A stretch of DNA of 64,000 nucleotides from Toxorhynchites rutilus septentrionalis (lineage: Eukaryota > Arthropoda > Insecta > Diptera > Culicidae): assembly GCF_029784135.1 (NCBI RefSeq), contig NC_073746.1, positions 292,230,089 through 292,294,088 of the forward strand, in the 5' to 3' direction. The notes under the pieces are model-generated. The model had not been told where the DNA came from, did no database searches, and saw nothing but the letters and a program-made list of their open reading frames with translations. Positions within the stretch are counted from its first letter, which is position 1. The number at the start of each line of letters is the position of its first letter. Below are positions 15,604 to 26,929 of the stretch, one piece after another. A program made the position numbers and the translations under genes.

Positions 15604-16170
15604 CCCAGCAAACATTAAGTCGTATGAATAGCTATAATTGGAGGCGATATACATACAACCAAGACACATTTGTATGATATATGATGCAGATAACTAGCAT
15701 ATACACACAAAAGTGGAGGCGATATACGTATATGCCATATTTTGTACGCATATAAAGCCGTATATAACGATATGCGATGCTTGCACCCAAATACCCAGCA
15801 AACATTAAATCGTATAACTTTGCACATGATAAGTCACATATAATTTCGTATCAAATCACAATCGCATAAAATATCAATCAAAATATCGATCATATATATC
15901 TAAAATCGCATAAAATGCAAAAACACGATTTTCCATGTCATCGATGGATTGAGTGGTAACGTTGTCGTATCAAATCGCATATCAGTCCAAAAAGCATCGC
16001 ATATCGTTATATACGGCTTTATATGCGTACAAAATATGGCATATACGTATATCGCCTCCACTTTTGTGTGTATATGCTAGTTATCTGCATCATATATCAT
16101 ACAAATGTGTCTTGGTTGTATGTATATCGCCTCCAATTATAGCTATTCATACGACTTAATGTTTGCTGGG
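15604..16170. mobile_element. CCCAGC-family element with 179-bp inverted ends, at the palindrome centre
   Basis: 567 bp starting CCCAGCAAACATTAAGTCG and ending with its exact inverse. The inverted part is 179 bp per side and leaves a 209-bp loop at 15783-15991. An extra family end (CCCAGCAAACATTAAATCG) lies inside the loop at about 15796, suggesting one element inserted in another. Its symmetry axis at about 15887 is the axis of the whole 11-kb palindrome. Confidence 0.75.
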
Positions 16171-16187
16171 TGGTGTCCATGGCATAT

Positions 16188-17140
16188 CCCAGCAAACATT
16201 AAATCGTATAATTTTGCACGTGCCAAGTCTTACAAGAAATCCGAATAAATCATAATCGCATATAATATCAATCAAAGTATGTATCGTGTATATTTGAAAT
16301 CGCATAAAATGTAAAAACTCGATTTTATACCATTATCAAATTAAGTCGCAATTCGGTATAATAAACATCAGTTTTATGATGTACATTGTCGTAAAATATA
16401 TTTAATCCGCATCATATGCGTATATTACGCTGATGCAGTTTGTCTGTCGTATAAGCGTATAATTTAAATCGATTCAGTACTGTAGTAAATCGTGTTGCAT
16501 GCTGAAGAAAATCATGAAACAGTAAATCATATTAGATCCTAATAAAGAACACATTACATCATATTGAAATGTCAATGATGCAATCGAAAGTTTTAACCGC
16601 TGTTGAATTAAATTTCAGATAGCCGCGCGAGATAGCTGGTGGATGATAATCCAGACGACCGGAGTTCGAACCCACATCGGAGCAGTTTCCACCAAACATC
16701 AATCTGTGGCATTTTAAACATTCATATTCCACTCCCAACACAAGTCAATCAAACAATTATTATTTCTACGAACATAAATACTCATATATAAAAATGGCGA
16801 TTCGTGAGGTTGTAATAAATATTTCACGAAAATATTTTGCGCCATTTGTTTTTTTCTATGTCTGTAATAAATCGTATATAAGTATGGCAAAAGTTGTATT
16901 TGGTGCTTTGACAATTCATGAATATATTCATATTAGATCGCAATTCAATTCCAACATAATCGCTATTATAGCCGGTCAAAGTTGCATATTCATCCAAACA
17001 AATTCGGTAAGCATTTGCCATGTATGTATATGGCCTCCACTTTTGCATGCATATGCCAGTTAGGCGCATTATATGCCAACCAAATTTTAGGGCATATGAT
17101 GTTATATATACGCTTGTTATGCGATTTAATGTTTGCTGGG
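16188..17140. mobile_element. CCCAGC-family element, copy 3 (mirror of copy 2)
   Basis: Reverse-complement counterpart of 14634-15586 with the same 953-bp length and ends. Its inner boundary abuts the 17-base flank shared with the central element. Confidence 0.8.
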
Positions 17141-18030
17141 ATGTTACTTTTTGACAATTTTCACTTTTCTTCATGAAACGATGTTTTTATGCACAATCTT
17201 CCGGAAAGACACTAGACAATTAATTGTTGGTTCCCAGCTTTTTAAAAAAACAACATTAAGCTTAATTGTCCCATGTTGATATTGTAGGCATAACTGTCCC
17301 AGCATGTATTTTTTGTAGATCCATAAAAAAATAATCGGTTCAAGTACAAGCATTTCATGTGATGCTTTCAGCAGGGCTAATGCACTCATTCCTGGTCTGG
17401 ATGAACGAACTTATTCACAAACAAATAAAAAAAAAAGTTAGCGAATGCCTAATAACAATGAGATTTATATTCTGCAAAGGTGTAGCAGATCATTCGCTGC
17501 GCTCACACCACTTTACGATTCACAAGCGATATCACTACTATATTCTACATTCCGATGCTACTTGCTATGGCACTAATTTTACAATTACTTTTTTATGTAA
17601 TTAAACTGCAGTTTTACGTATTGTTCTCACATGTTACTCTTTGGAAAACTTCACTTTTCTTCATGAAACGATTTTTTCATGCATGATCTTTTGGAAAAAC
17701 ACAAACAAACAAAACAACATCAAGTTCGATTGTCCCATGTTGATATTCTAGGCAAAACTGTCCTACCATGAATTTTTGAATCCGTATTTGAGCTAGACTG
17801 ATTCAGTGAGGAGAACTTTTCACATTCCATCAAACAATGGTTAACTGCATCTAAAAAACCCGGTGTATTGCTAAATTTAAATGCTTAAAGCTTCTGGTAG
17901 TCAAATATGGTAGAAAACTTTGATTGCGTTTTTCTCAGTTGCTGATTTTGGAACATGGGACAACTATGCGTATAACGGCAGATTAGTTGCAAAATTATTA
18001 ATTCTTTTGCACGAATGTGATTGAACAAGC

Positions 18031-18275
18031 ACCGTACTCTCCAGATATGGCCCAATGTGACTTTTTTTCCTTTTTCCGAAACTCAAATTACCGCTTCGTG
18101 GAATCCGTTTTGATAGCATTGAAGACATAAAAACGAATTCACTGCGTGAACTGAAGGCGATCTCTGAATACGGGTATAAAAAGGGTTTCGATGACTGGAT
18201 TGTTCGTTGAGAAAATTGTATTGCCTAGGAAGGGGCCTATTTTGAAAGTGATAATATAAATTTAGATGATAAATG
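18031..18275 (+). pseudogene. Mariner transposase C-terminal remnant (right arm)
   Basis: Mirror of 13499-13743. It encodes the APYSPDMAQCDFF catalytic segment and the C-terminal RELKAISEYGYKKGF stretch, with frameshifts and stops. Confidence 0.7.
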
Positions 18276-18961
18276 AAGCATTTTCTTTTAAAAATACAAA
18301 TTTCCGGTATATGTTTGACACAATGTACGTCCGAGGTTTTCCTCGAAGTTTTCCATATCTAAATGGTAAGTCTGACGGGTGGCTACTACAGGTACAGCTG
18401 GCTTTGCAAGGCGGTATTTAGTTGTAGTTTCCGAAGATATAGATGGTATACTAGATGAAGCATCAAATGTATCATGCGATGCGTGATCTGCTTGCTCCAG
18501 GTTACATCGACGATTCAATCTTTGTGGATGTTATTGTAATATCCTTGAATACCACGGATTTCTCTACGAATTAATAACACTCAATTTGTACCAATTTGTA
18601 CCTAGATACCACAGTTATATGTTTAGTTTCAGAACTCACTCTCACGGATTTCGGGAAACCAGCTTCCGATTTTTGCTCGGAAACGGCCGCACGATGCTTT
18701 GGCAATACACTTAGAAGTTTACACGAAGGATGTTCGGGTTGAGGTTGCGTAACTTTCTGTGTATTAGAGATAGGAAATTGCGATACATAGGGGGGAAGGG
18801 GGTCCGAAACCCGGATTTTTAGCGTTACGTAATTTGTGCACGACGCCTAATACGATAATTTCAGCTGTCCAGTTTCTATAAGACCATTTCAAAATTCATA
18901 AGTATTATCAAAGAACAATTCAAAATGATCGGCTGATTTACATGTTTATAATTGGCAACCT

Positions 18962-19646
18962 TACCATTTCGGCCAATAATCTCGAGTCTGGAGAGCGAGC
19001 CGGTCAGTCCAAAAAAATTGGTTTTGCTTAGTTACCTTGCTGGTATGAACAGTGCTATTATTTTGCTGGAATGAAAAAACGGTAGGAGAGAGGATTCCAG
19101 AACATGTATGTAATTCTTGAATAATGTGAAAGCTATCTTGAGCTTTCCGGTTGTACAGAATCCCGCCGCCCGAACCATGCACGAGCCTCCACCAAAATTT
19201 CTGGTTGAAAAATACTGTTTCTTCTTCCGTAAATCACGCCAGTACCCGTTGAAACCATCAGGACCATTCAAATTGAACTTTTTTCGTCAGTGAAGATAAC
19301 CTATACATTGTAGAACTTTTCGTTATGGTATATAGGAAAATGTATTCTTCTGGAAATATTCTTTGTCAAAACATATCAGGCCCCACTGTCGGTTCATGTG
19401 AGCTTTGGCAAAACTCAGACGTCTTCTGATGTGTGATGATTTAAGATAAGGAGCTCCAACGTTTTCAGCCCTTTTTATGTGAGGACCTTTTACCAAAACT
19501 TGACGAATTGTAACCCGAGAAACATTCAAATTCAAATATTGCTTCATTTGCATAAGCGATTTTGCTGTTCTAACTACTTCCCGCTTATCCCGGTCAGAGA
19601 GCTTCGATTTACGCGGAGCTCTCTCCTTCTTAGCGTATCCTTGAGG
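18962..19646 (-). pseudogene. Tc1-family transposase pseudogene (right arm)
   Basis: Mirror of the left-arm Tc1 remnant, with the same helix-turn-helix segments, FTDEK motif and damaged catalytic core. It continues upstream (19650-19860) into about 143 bp absent from the left arm, so this copy better represents the ancestral insertion. Confidence 0.8.
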
Positions 19647-20159
19647 ATTCGATATTTATTTTAGACGATTCTGCAGTTTTCCAGTCCAAGGTTTTTTGGC
19701 ACTGCCGACGATGTTGGCGCACCATCAGCTAAAGGCCATGATAATCTGCATTTGAGCTTTCTATTATTGGTAACAATGCGATGCTGGAATTTTTTTCTCA
19801 TGTCGTAAAAGCAAAATTTCCAAATCGTATTTTTCGTATCTGCCTCTAGATAGGCCAACCAAATAGCTCAGGAATAAAAACGGGGCACGTAGGCAAAACA
19901 GAATAAACAAAATTCATTTTGTTGAAGAACTTTATGAATCATAAAACCCCAAAATAAAGCCAAACAATCAAGCATTTTTAGATTTATCTTTGTTGTTCCC
20001 TACAACGAATTTTATTCGTTCATATTTGGAAATTTGTTTCCCCTATTTGCACCAAACGATTTGCAACTAGCACAGATTGTTTGTTCCAACTTTTTATCTC
20101 ATTATTTATAATTAAAAATAATTGTCCACTAGCCATACAAAATGGTTTTATCAATCTCG

Positions 20160-20417
20160 ATTGAGGGGCTTAGAATGAAAGGGGTGTAAGTGATTTGATC
20201 GATTTCTCTACATTGACTCTCTATTTTGGTCATAGCTTAGCCTCAAATACATTCCCAGCTGTATTTGACAATGTGGAAGATAGGTCAGATCCTCACCTAT
20301 CAGTTTCTATAGCAAACTTAAATTAGAACGTTTTTGCAATTGAGTTATTAACTAAAGAAAAAGTTGATGGAGAGAAATCGATCCAGTCACTTACACCCCT
20401 TGCATTCTAAACCCCTC
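20160..20417. mobile_element. MITE with long terminal inverted repeats (right arm)
   Basis: Mirror copy of 11499-11757 with the same TTGAGGGG ends. Confidence 0.75.
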
Positions 20418-20586
20418 AATTGTTTTTTTTTCTTCTAAATGCTGCTTTCAATCTCTGTTCGTTCAGGAATGGGCTTCAATATAAACCATTTATACTGTAG
20501 TGGTTCTGCTAGGCTGCCTTCCATTTTTCAATGTTCTTCAACACAATATCGTAGAAATTTTCCATAGACTTATTAAGTTTGAACCA

Positions 20587-20956
20587 ACTAGACTATTATG
20601 AACACTGATGAAATCATCAGAAATAATAAAAAATTCAATGGCAAATGCATCGTCTTTTCAACAAGAAAATAAATGTTTGATAGACCACCAACTGGTATCT
20701 CTGGTAAAAAGCAACAATAGTTTGAGCATGGGGTTTCAAATTATCGCGCCAAACGTGTCTCCTTTGGAAGGAAATAGGTGCGCAATCCGTTAAAAATACT
20801 CCTCTCGATAAAACGTCCAAGAGAAAGAAATCTTGTCTTACCATGATCAAGTAATTTAGCATACTGTTTACTGTTCAACTCTTCAATCGTTCTAACCGTG
20901 TGGATACGAAAATGTTTGTAAACTTTCACAGCGAAGCTTTCAATATCGATTGCCAA
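20587..20956 (-). pseudogene. hAT-like transposase remnant (right arm)
   Basis: Mirror of 10961-11330 with the LLDHGKTRFLSLG segment. A one-base indel relative to the left arm shifts the frame downstream. The family call is weak. Confidence 0.35.
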
Positions 20957-21524
20957 ACAAACAATTTGATGTCGATGATAGCTGTGTTAAATTTCTGCGA
21001 ATACAATGAGTAAAATTTAAATTCAAATTCATATTCGAAAAAAATTGCACGGTGCAACAGATTTTTCTCTCTAGCTTCTTTCAATGATTTTTTATTTGTG
21101 TTTGGCTCAAAACTGAAAGTCGCAATGTAGTCATCGCTATTTACTGGATCTGCTCACCATCATTCTGGAGGTCTCTGAAGGTATCTGGAAAGAATGAGGC
21201 GAATCGCGCTGAGATGATTTCGGAAAAAGTACTGTTTCTGCAAGAATTCTGCAATTCTTGAACGATTTCGGATCTACTTGTAATTCAAAAAAATTCAAAA
21301 TAATGTTTTTATTAGGGTGAAAAAGGCTCAAGCTCAAGGATATCCAGATTTGTGCGAAGCCCATGAAAAAGCATAGAATTCATGGCAGAAACAAAGTTGG
21401 AGTTTTGTAGCACTGTGTTATTGAAAATAATGACAATAAAATAAATGATTCGTTTGTTTGAGAAACCCCATAAACGCCATTTTTATTCCAAATTGACTTC
21501 TTGGCAGTTTATGAGCCCTTCAGG

Positions 21525-22138
21525 GTACCTCATTGTCTATCAAAATATCAGAAAAGTTAGTTCTACGAACCCCCTTTAATTGGGGTTTCAAATAGTCGTT
21601 TGTTCGAGAAAACCTCCAAGTGCATAAACTTCACAGCGGTATATTTTAAGCTTAAACTGTTATATTGATAAAAAACTGAGGAAATTTTTTTTTTTCATTT
21701 TTTTATTAAAGAGATTTTCAGCCAAAGGCTGGTTTATCTCTAAGAGGTAATATGTCTTGGGTGTAATAATCGGACCTGATGCTAACAAATAGGAGGATCA
21801 GTACTTGATTAAGGTTTCTATACCAAATAACAAAGCTAAATTATAAAGCTGGCACAATGAGAATGGTTTGTTACTCCCAAGCCTCATTCAGTGTGTTCTT
21901 TGTGTAATTTCGCTGGTTCAGGTCAATCACGGAGAGCAACTACGGAGTATAGAGACTACCCAATCTCAAGCTCAAGCTGAAATACCACGGCTTGATAATG
22001 ATTTGAGAGACGAGTTCCTGAAGGTACCCAAAAACTAAAAAACTAAAAAAATCATTGATGACAAAAAGTCCTCCTTATTCTAGATATCCATCTAGGACAA
22101 GGAGTACTGGGTTTTAGTCTAAAAATTTAAATTGAATG
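21525..22138. other. Unassigned sequence between palindrome and pogo-like element
   Basis: AT-rich. It includes an A/T run followed by AGAGATTTTCAGCCAAAGGC near 21710, which looks like an old repeat fragment. No gene seen. Confidence 0.35.
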
Positions 22139-22879
22139 AAGGGAAAGACGGGGTAAGACCGCCTCCTAAGAAAACCTAAAAATGTGTAACTGTTCATTGT
22201 ATAACTTTTTTGACTTTTTTTCATCAATTTTTGAAGTGATAAAAATTACTTTTTATTTTGCCGGCGGGGTAAGAAGTACCATCTCGGGGTAAAACGGACT
22301 ATGATGGGGTAAGACGGAGCGATGCTATTTTCAAACTTTTTTTTCACAACAGTTTATTTTATTAGGCTCATTTAGCAATTCAGCTGTAACAGAGCCGAAT
22401 TCATTCGTGTACATTTTTCATCTTAAGATAACTTTCGTTGTATATTACACTATTACCATTTTTGAGGCGTAAGAGTATCGCTATCTATCGATAAACATTT
22501 GTTTTATCTATAACACAGTAGCCGTTTAGGCGCAAGAGAATTCCTATTCTATCGATGCACAACACATGTCGCCTTTTTTCGGCGTAAGAATATTGCTATT
22601 GTTCGAACGTTCACAGTTGAGCTGTTCACAGCCGGACTGTTGATATGAGGCTTCCTTTGTTGCGTTATTAATAGTGCCAATTACCGATGCAGCAGACCGA
22701 AAGTGTGAGCGGTAAGGGACTAATTTGGTCTAGTAAAAATAACAGGAACAGTGTTGTCTAAGGTACTAAATGTTCAGGGTTGTTCATAAACTACACACAA
22801 ACTTCTGAAAGGCCATCCATATCACACGTGCTGAGTTTTGAAAATATTCGTGAAAAAATGACCAAATTTTCGGAATCTA

Positions 22880-23276
22880 TAAGAAGGTTATCTACGTGAG
22901 TCTCAAATCTCTCAAAATCTGTTCACGTGAAGTCTGAATGTCACCAAAGTAGGTATTTATAGCTCCGATTCGATATGTTGTTTCGTTCTGGTAACTCGAA
23001 TGCCAGTTCCTTGACATCTCGCATTGTGATGGCGTAGAATCAATTCTCCAGATGCAGCAAATGCTCCACCAGTTCTTGTTCCTGAGTAGTGGTAAAAACT
23101 GGGTCAATGGATCCGAGCTTCATCGTCGGTGGTTTATTTCCTTTGATTTGTTGGTGGTTCTAGGAATTCCAAAACTGACTGATGCTGTCCTGATGGACAT
23201 GCCTTTATCCACTGCCGCTTTAGTCATATTCAGCTTATCCAACGTTCATTGCATCCGCGACGACTTCCTTATGTAA
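22880..23276 (-). pseudogene. Pogo/CENP-B-type transposase N-terminal remnant
   Basis: The minus-strand translation, across shifted frames, gives KLNMTKAAVDKGMSIRTAS followed by FGIPRTT, a psq-type helix-turn-helix. It is followed by the region that in this family reads as a conserved EQELVEHLL-type helix, here broken (the WWSICCIWRIDS frame is the shifted version), and then a LAFELAERNN-like segment. No DDE catalytic domain was found, so only the DNA-binding part survives. Confidence 0.6.
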
Positions 23277-23532
23277 TTTCGAGGCATTTGTGTGTGAAGA
23301 GACGAGCAAAAAGATGGTATTTTATTTGATATGAAAATCATTCAGTATCACAACGTGTGGCGCTTTTACCTAGTCGAAAATGATCCGTCTTCCCCCCAGA
23401 GCACCTTTTGCATTATTTTGCACTTTACAAGCATTTTATATTTTCCGCAGATCTTCCGTTGATTTCGATCTTTCTATAAGGGACGAAACTCGAGACATTT
23501 CAGATCACCTTCGATCATCGTTAATCTTTATA

Positions 23533-23747
23533 CAGTAATTTACATCTAATTCGACATTAAGATAATTGAACAGGTCTGGATGCAACACGTTTAATTGGAC
23601 ATTTTTGTAAACATTGAGTTTGGGGCTCAAACTATGACCCCACATTGAAAGTCACCACCATTCGTGAATGTCCAATTACTGGTCAAAATCGACTCCAATG
23701 TGATACTGAGTGGTGCCTCAGCATATCGCATTATAAGTAACTTACTG
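23533..23747. mobile_element. MITE with CAGTAATTTACA ends
   Basis: 215 bp flanked by TA on both sides. The ends CAGTAATTTACA and the inverse of ACTTACTG are matched by the element at 29748-30883. Both contain TTTAATTGGACATTTTTGTA and the word GAGTGGTGCC or GAGTGGTACC. The first 140 bases of the window contain a similar end (GAGTGGTGCCTCGG). Confidence 0.65.
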
Positions 23748-23748
23748 T

Positions 23749-24842
23749 ATATAAAAATGGAGTGATGTCTGTCTGTCTGATTCTTATGGACTTGGAAACT
23801 ACTGAACCGATCGGCGTGAAAATTTGTATATAGGGGTTATTGGGACCGGGGAAGGTTTTAATGATAGTTTGAGACCCCTCCTCCAACTCTAAGAGGGGGC
23901 TCCCATACAAATGAAACACAAATTTCTGCATAAAATGCGATTCACATACACCATCCACGTCACGTTCACGTTCCGTCCCGTCACGTTGCGTCAATTATTC
24001 TTCCAAGCAGTTCTTATGCAAACATTCACATACACCGGCAACGGCAACTTCGACTTGCTTCGAATTGCTTCGAACGTGACGTGACCGATCGTGAACGTGA
24101 CGTGGATGTTGTATGTGAATCGAGCTTAACTCAAGTGTTCCGTCTGCTGGGAACTAGGGGTGGACTGTATTTAGGTTGGTTGTTCCCCTTGTGGCTCCGC
24201 TCCGTTCTGTAAAAGCCTAACAAACTCTTTTGGATTGGCTTTAGGGAAACTTTTCTTGGGATGCGGGTTGGAGTTGTGAAAACATGGTGTTCAAAACTGT
24301 TTACACTTTATTCATGTGTTCTTGAATCATTCACTAACTATGCATTTGTTCTTGGATCATTCACTAAATATGCTGCGTCATTTAGATTTGCTATTCTGCT
24401 CCCCTGCTGAATGGAACCAAATTTGGCATGTGGAGGTTTAAGGGAGCAATAAATTATTCTATGGTGGCTCGAAACCCCTTCCCCTCTCAAAGAGGGAGGG
24501 GGGAGCTGGGGAGCTGGCTGCTATACAAATGAAACACATATTCTGCATAACTCGAGAACTATCAAGCAAAGGGGTAAGGGTAAAACTCGAGGAAGGGAGA
24601 AACATGTCATTTGCAATCTTCAACGAGAATTGAGTCTGAAAATAATTTGATATTATAATGACGAGTTCTGATAGAAGTACTAGGAAATTTATAGTAAAAG
24701 GAATTTGTGAAGGGTCCAAATTAATCAATGAACAGTTCTGCGATTGAACCCATGGACGTTCGCTTAGTAAGAAAACGTGAATGTTTGAAAATATTTATAA
24801 CAAAAAACCATTTTGGGCGAGACGAAGTTTGCAGGGTCAGCT
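23749..24842 (+). mobile_element. Helitron (non-autonomous), interrupted copy
   Basis: Begins TATATAAAAATGGAGTGATG followed by the TCTGTCTGTCTG tract. It shares its body with the clearer copy at 39850-40643 and ends with ACGAAGTTTGCAGGGTCAGC then TGG, a mutated CTAG terminus. It contains a MITE (23939-24121) and further foreign sequence to about 24430. Confidence 0.6.
23939..24121. mobile_element. Short MITE inside the Helitron
   Basis: 183 bp with ends GATTCACATACACCATCCAC and its inverse. The inverted repeats extend through CGTCACGTTCACG, about 33 bp per side. No coding. Confidence 0.75.
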
Positions 24843-24859
24843 GGTCCCTAATATTTCCG

Positions 24860-25490
24860 CTTCAAAATATAACCACATCAACTCTTCAAGTATGTTTTTC
24901 ACTGATGTTTCAAGAATCAACGGATCCACTGGTTTTGGTATCTTAAATGAACATCACACTAGCTTCCATAAAGTTGAAGACCCTTGTTCAGTGTATGTTG
25001 CCGAACTGGATGCAATATATCACAGTTTTTGTAAGACAAATAGCGTATCGGGAATTCTTCTCCATTTTCCGACAGCAGTCACTCACCTGTTGGCCAATGA
25101 ACACCCAATGAACCAATGAACAGAGATAAGCTTGGAAGATGGCTATACTCTATTATCCCCAAAGTTTCAACGAAGGCCTGGTTTAAAGGGTTAGATCTTG
25201 ACAGAAATTTTATTAGAACTATGTCCAGATTGATGTCCAATCATTCCGCGCTAAGTGCGCATCTCTTCCGCATAGGTCTTGCTACTAACAATTTTTGTAA
25301 TTGTGGTCAAGGATAGCATGACATCGAGCACGTTGTTTGATCATGCAATGAATTTTGCAATGAAAGAATCTAACTGGTTGCCGATTTAAAGGCTCAAGGA
25401 GTACACTCACGCGTGCCTGTTCGCGATATCTTAGCTACTCGCGACTCTAACTTTATGTTCCCCATATAGGTCTTCCTAAAAAGCGCTAAT
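24860..25490 (+). pseudogene. Non-LTR retrotransposon 3' part: RNase H and C-terminal Cys/His region
   Basis: The first frame (24880-25119) gives FFTDVSRINGSTGFGI and YVAELDAIYH, matching the start of RNase H domains in I/R1/Loa-type LINEs; the expected Asp of FTDGS is present as FTD. After a break, 25116-25490 encodes KAWFKGLDLDRNFIRTMSRL followed by a Cys/His motif (CNCGQG, then H and C residues) interrupted by stops. The 3' tail to about 25875 ends in AATTAAATAAAGGAAAAAAG. It is a dead 5'-truncated copy, inserted just after the Helitron end. Confidence 0.7.
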
Positions 25491-26047
25491 ATTATTATTT
25501 AGGTCGCATCTCCTGCTCCCACTTGTCCATTCTCCCTTCCTTTCCTATTACATAAGCAAAACTTAGTACCCGTTGAGATAAGATCATTACAGGAGCTATT
25601 AACATAGCAAAGAGACACTCACTACCAAAGGATACCGTTGCTACATCAACTGGCGATGTAGTTGTTACGACACACCACAGGCACTGTTCCAGACAAGGAT
25701 AATACCGACAAGGCAACGAAGGAATAAATTATATTTTTTTATATTGTTCTGTAGTTTTAGCTAATTAGACTTAAGTTAATGATTATGTAGTTATGATATA
25801 TTCATATCGTTTTAAAATGTACTGCTTGATGATGACTCTTTATTCACTTGAGCCTAATTAAATAAAGGAAAAAAGCGTTTTATATTATATTTTACATACC
25901 TTTTCACGCAGGCAGAACCGGAACAAATGCGCTCAATTATGCTATTAATGCTCCTTGCGTAGCATATTTGCCAAAATACTGAGGATTTCTTATAACATTA
26001 GAAGTGGTCCGTCTTACCCGTCGGGCGGCCTTACCCCGACTTTCCCT

Positions 26048-26462
26048 ACGTAGAATAAACCTAATTATTAAAGTCACGCAGTGACTATTTTCTGTTCTAT
26101 AGCTTGATGAATGGTGTCTTTTATTTGATGGGGCTCTATCTAAATACAAATTGTATTCATTGTATTGCCCTAATCATGTTTACTGACAACGATTCGATTT
26201 GCATTCTCGCCTGTACATGTCAGGATTTGTGAAACGATCTATTCTTGGAAAAACAAAAATAGTGAAGTGCAGAATATACTACCAAGAATGAATCATTACT
26301 AATTCTCTAGCACAGACTCACACCCTTAGAAGCGATGGGATGTTCACAACTCCATAGTTAAATAATCTAGTGGTAGTTTTATTTTGAACTAAATCCTGAA
26401 GCTATATGAAAATAGAATCCAACACTGGGGACTGACGGGAAAATATCTTCCCACTTGGATGC
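26048..26462. other. Unassigned upstream region of the ubiquitin-monomer gene
   Basis: No gene or repeat recognised. It would contain distal promoter elements of the gene at 26573. Confidence 0.4.
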
Positions 26463-26470
26463 TATAAAAG
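26463..26470 (+). promoter_or_regulatory. TATA box of diverged ubiquitin-monomer gene
   Basis: TATAAAAG, 103 bases upstream of the ATG. It predicts an mRNA start near 26493-26500 and a leader of about 75 bases with no room for an intron. Confidence 0.65.
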
Positions 26471-26572
26471 GAATAGTGTTCTGGTTGAGCGATAAGTACT
26501 CGGTTCTAGTGCAAAAAGCTCTAGCGGAAGTTTTCTCATTATTGTTCGAAGGCGGAACGAATTTTTCAAAGG

Positions 26573-26809
26573 ATGCAAATCTACGTTAAAACGTTGACGG
26601 GGAAAACGATCGTTATGAGCGTTGAAGAAAACGAAACTGTTGATGCCCTTAAGAAGAAAGTACAAGAACGCGAGGACGTTCCGCCCAACAATCAGCGGTT
26701 AATTTTCGCGGGAAAGCAACTAGAAGACGGTCGAACGCTTGCGGATTACAGCGTTATCAAAGGATCTACTATACATCTTGTGTTACGTTTGAGAGGTGGA
26801 GTGAATTAA
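26573..26809 (+). CDS. Diverged single ubiquitin with two-residue tail
   Basis: 78 residues: one ubiquitin fold ending LRLRGG plus Val-Asn, so a deubiquitinase must trim it to expose Gly76. Differences from canonical ubiquitin include F4Y, T14V, L15M, E16S, P19E, S20N, D21E, I23V, E24D, N25A, V26L, A28K, I30V, D32E, K33R, G35D, I36V, D39N, Q40N, S57A, N60S, I61V, Q62I, E64G and L67I. K6, K11, K27, K29, K48, K63, L8, I44 and V70 are kept. It shares the TVDALK helix segment and the IKGST loop with unit 2 of the gene at 7476-7940, so those two are closest relatives. There is no coding or leader intron. The TATA box and poly(A) signal make it a compact transcription unit. It is either a variant ubiquitin or a ubiquitin-like protein; conjugation is not shown by sequence. 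Confidence 0.92.
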   Translation: MQIYVKTLTGKTIVMSVEENETVDALKKKVQEREDVPPNNQRLIFAGKQLEDGRTLADYSVIKGSTIHLVLRLRGGVN

Positions 26810-26923
26810 ACCGAAGGTTACCGTTTTCCCAAAACTTCGAATACTGCCATATTGAAATTGCAGTCTAATTGTGTTTGCAGTCATCAGGGATAGTTAAGTT
26901 ATTGTGAACAATATTTTTCTCTC

Positions 26924-26929
26924 AATAAA
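26924..26929 (+). terminator. Polyadenylation signal of ubiquitin-monomer gene
   Basis: AATAAA 115 bases beyond the stop codon. Confidence 0.6.

Larger units (their letters stand above)
10394..15782. repeat. Left arm of giant inverted repeat
   Basis: Nearly identical in reverse complement to 15992-21523. Matching positions sum to 31774 in the inner part and to 31917 outside a 143-bp indel near 12115. The arm holds, from outside in, an hAT-like remnant, a MITE (11499-11757), a Tc1 transposase pseudogene, a mariner C-terminal remnant, a direct repeat pair, CCCAGC copy 2 and half of the central element. Confidence 0.9.
15992..21523. repeat. Right arm of giant inverted repeat
   Basis: Reverse complement of 10394-15782 with few differences. 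These include an extra 143 bp at about 19650-19790 inside the Tc1 remnant, a one-base indel near 20727 and scattered substitutions, for example in the GGTTCGAACTC segment. The outer end falls within GCAGTTTATGAGCCCTTCAG at about 21523. Confidence 0.9.
22139..26047. mobile_element. Pogo-like DNA transposon, heavily interrupted
   Basis: The left end AGGGAAAGACGGGGTAAGAC and the right end (reverse complement AGGGAAAGTCGGGGTAAGGC) are inverted repeats. Extra copies of the GGGGTAAGACGG word occur near 22266-22316, as in pogo-type termini. A pogo-type helix-turn-helix remnant lies inside on the minus strand. Later insertions (MITE 23533-23747, Helitron 23749-24842, LINE about 24846-25875) account for most of the 3.9 kb. 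The exact ends and target duplication are not resolved. Confidence 0.55.
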
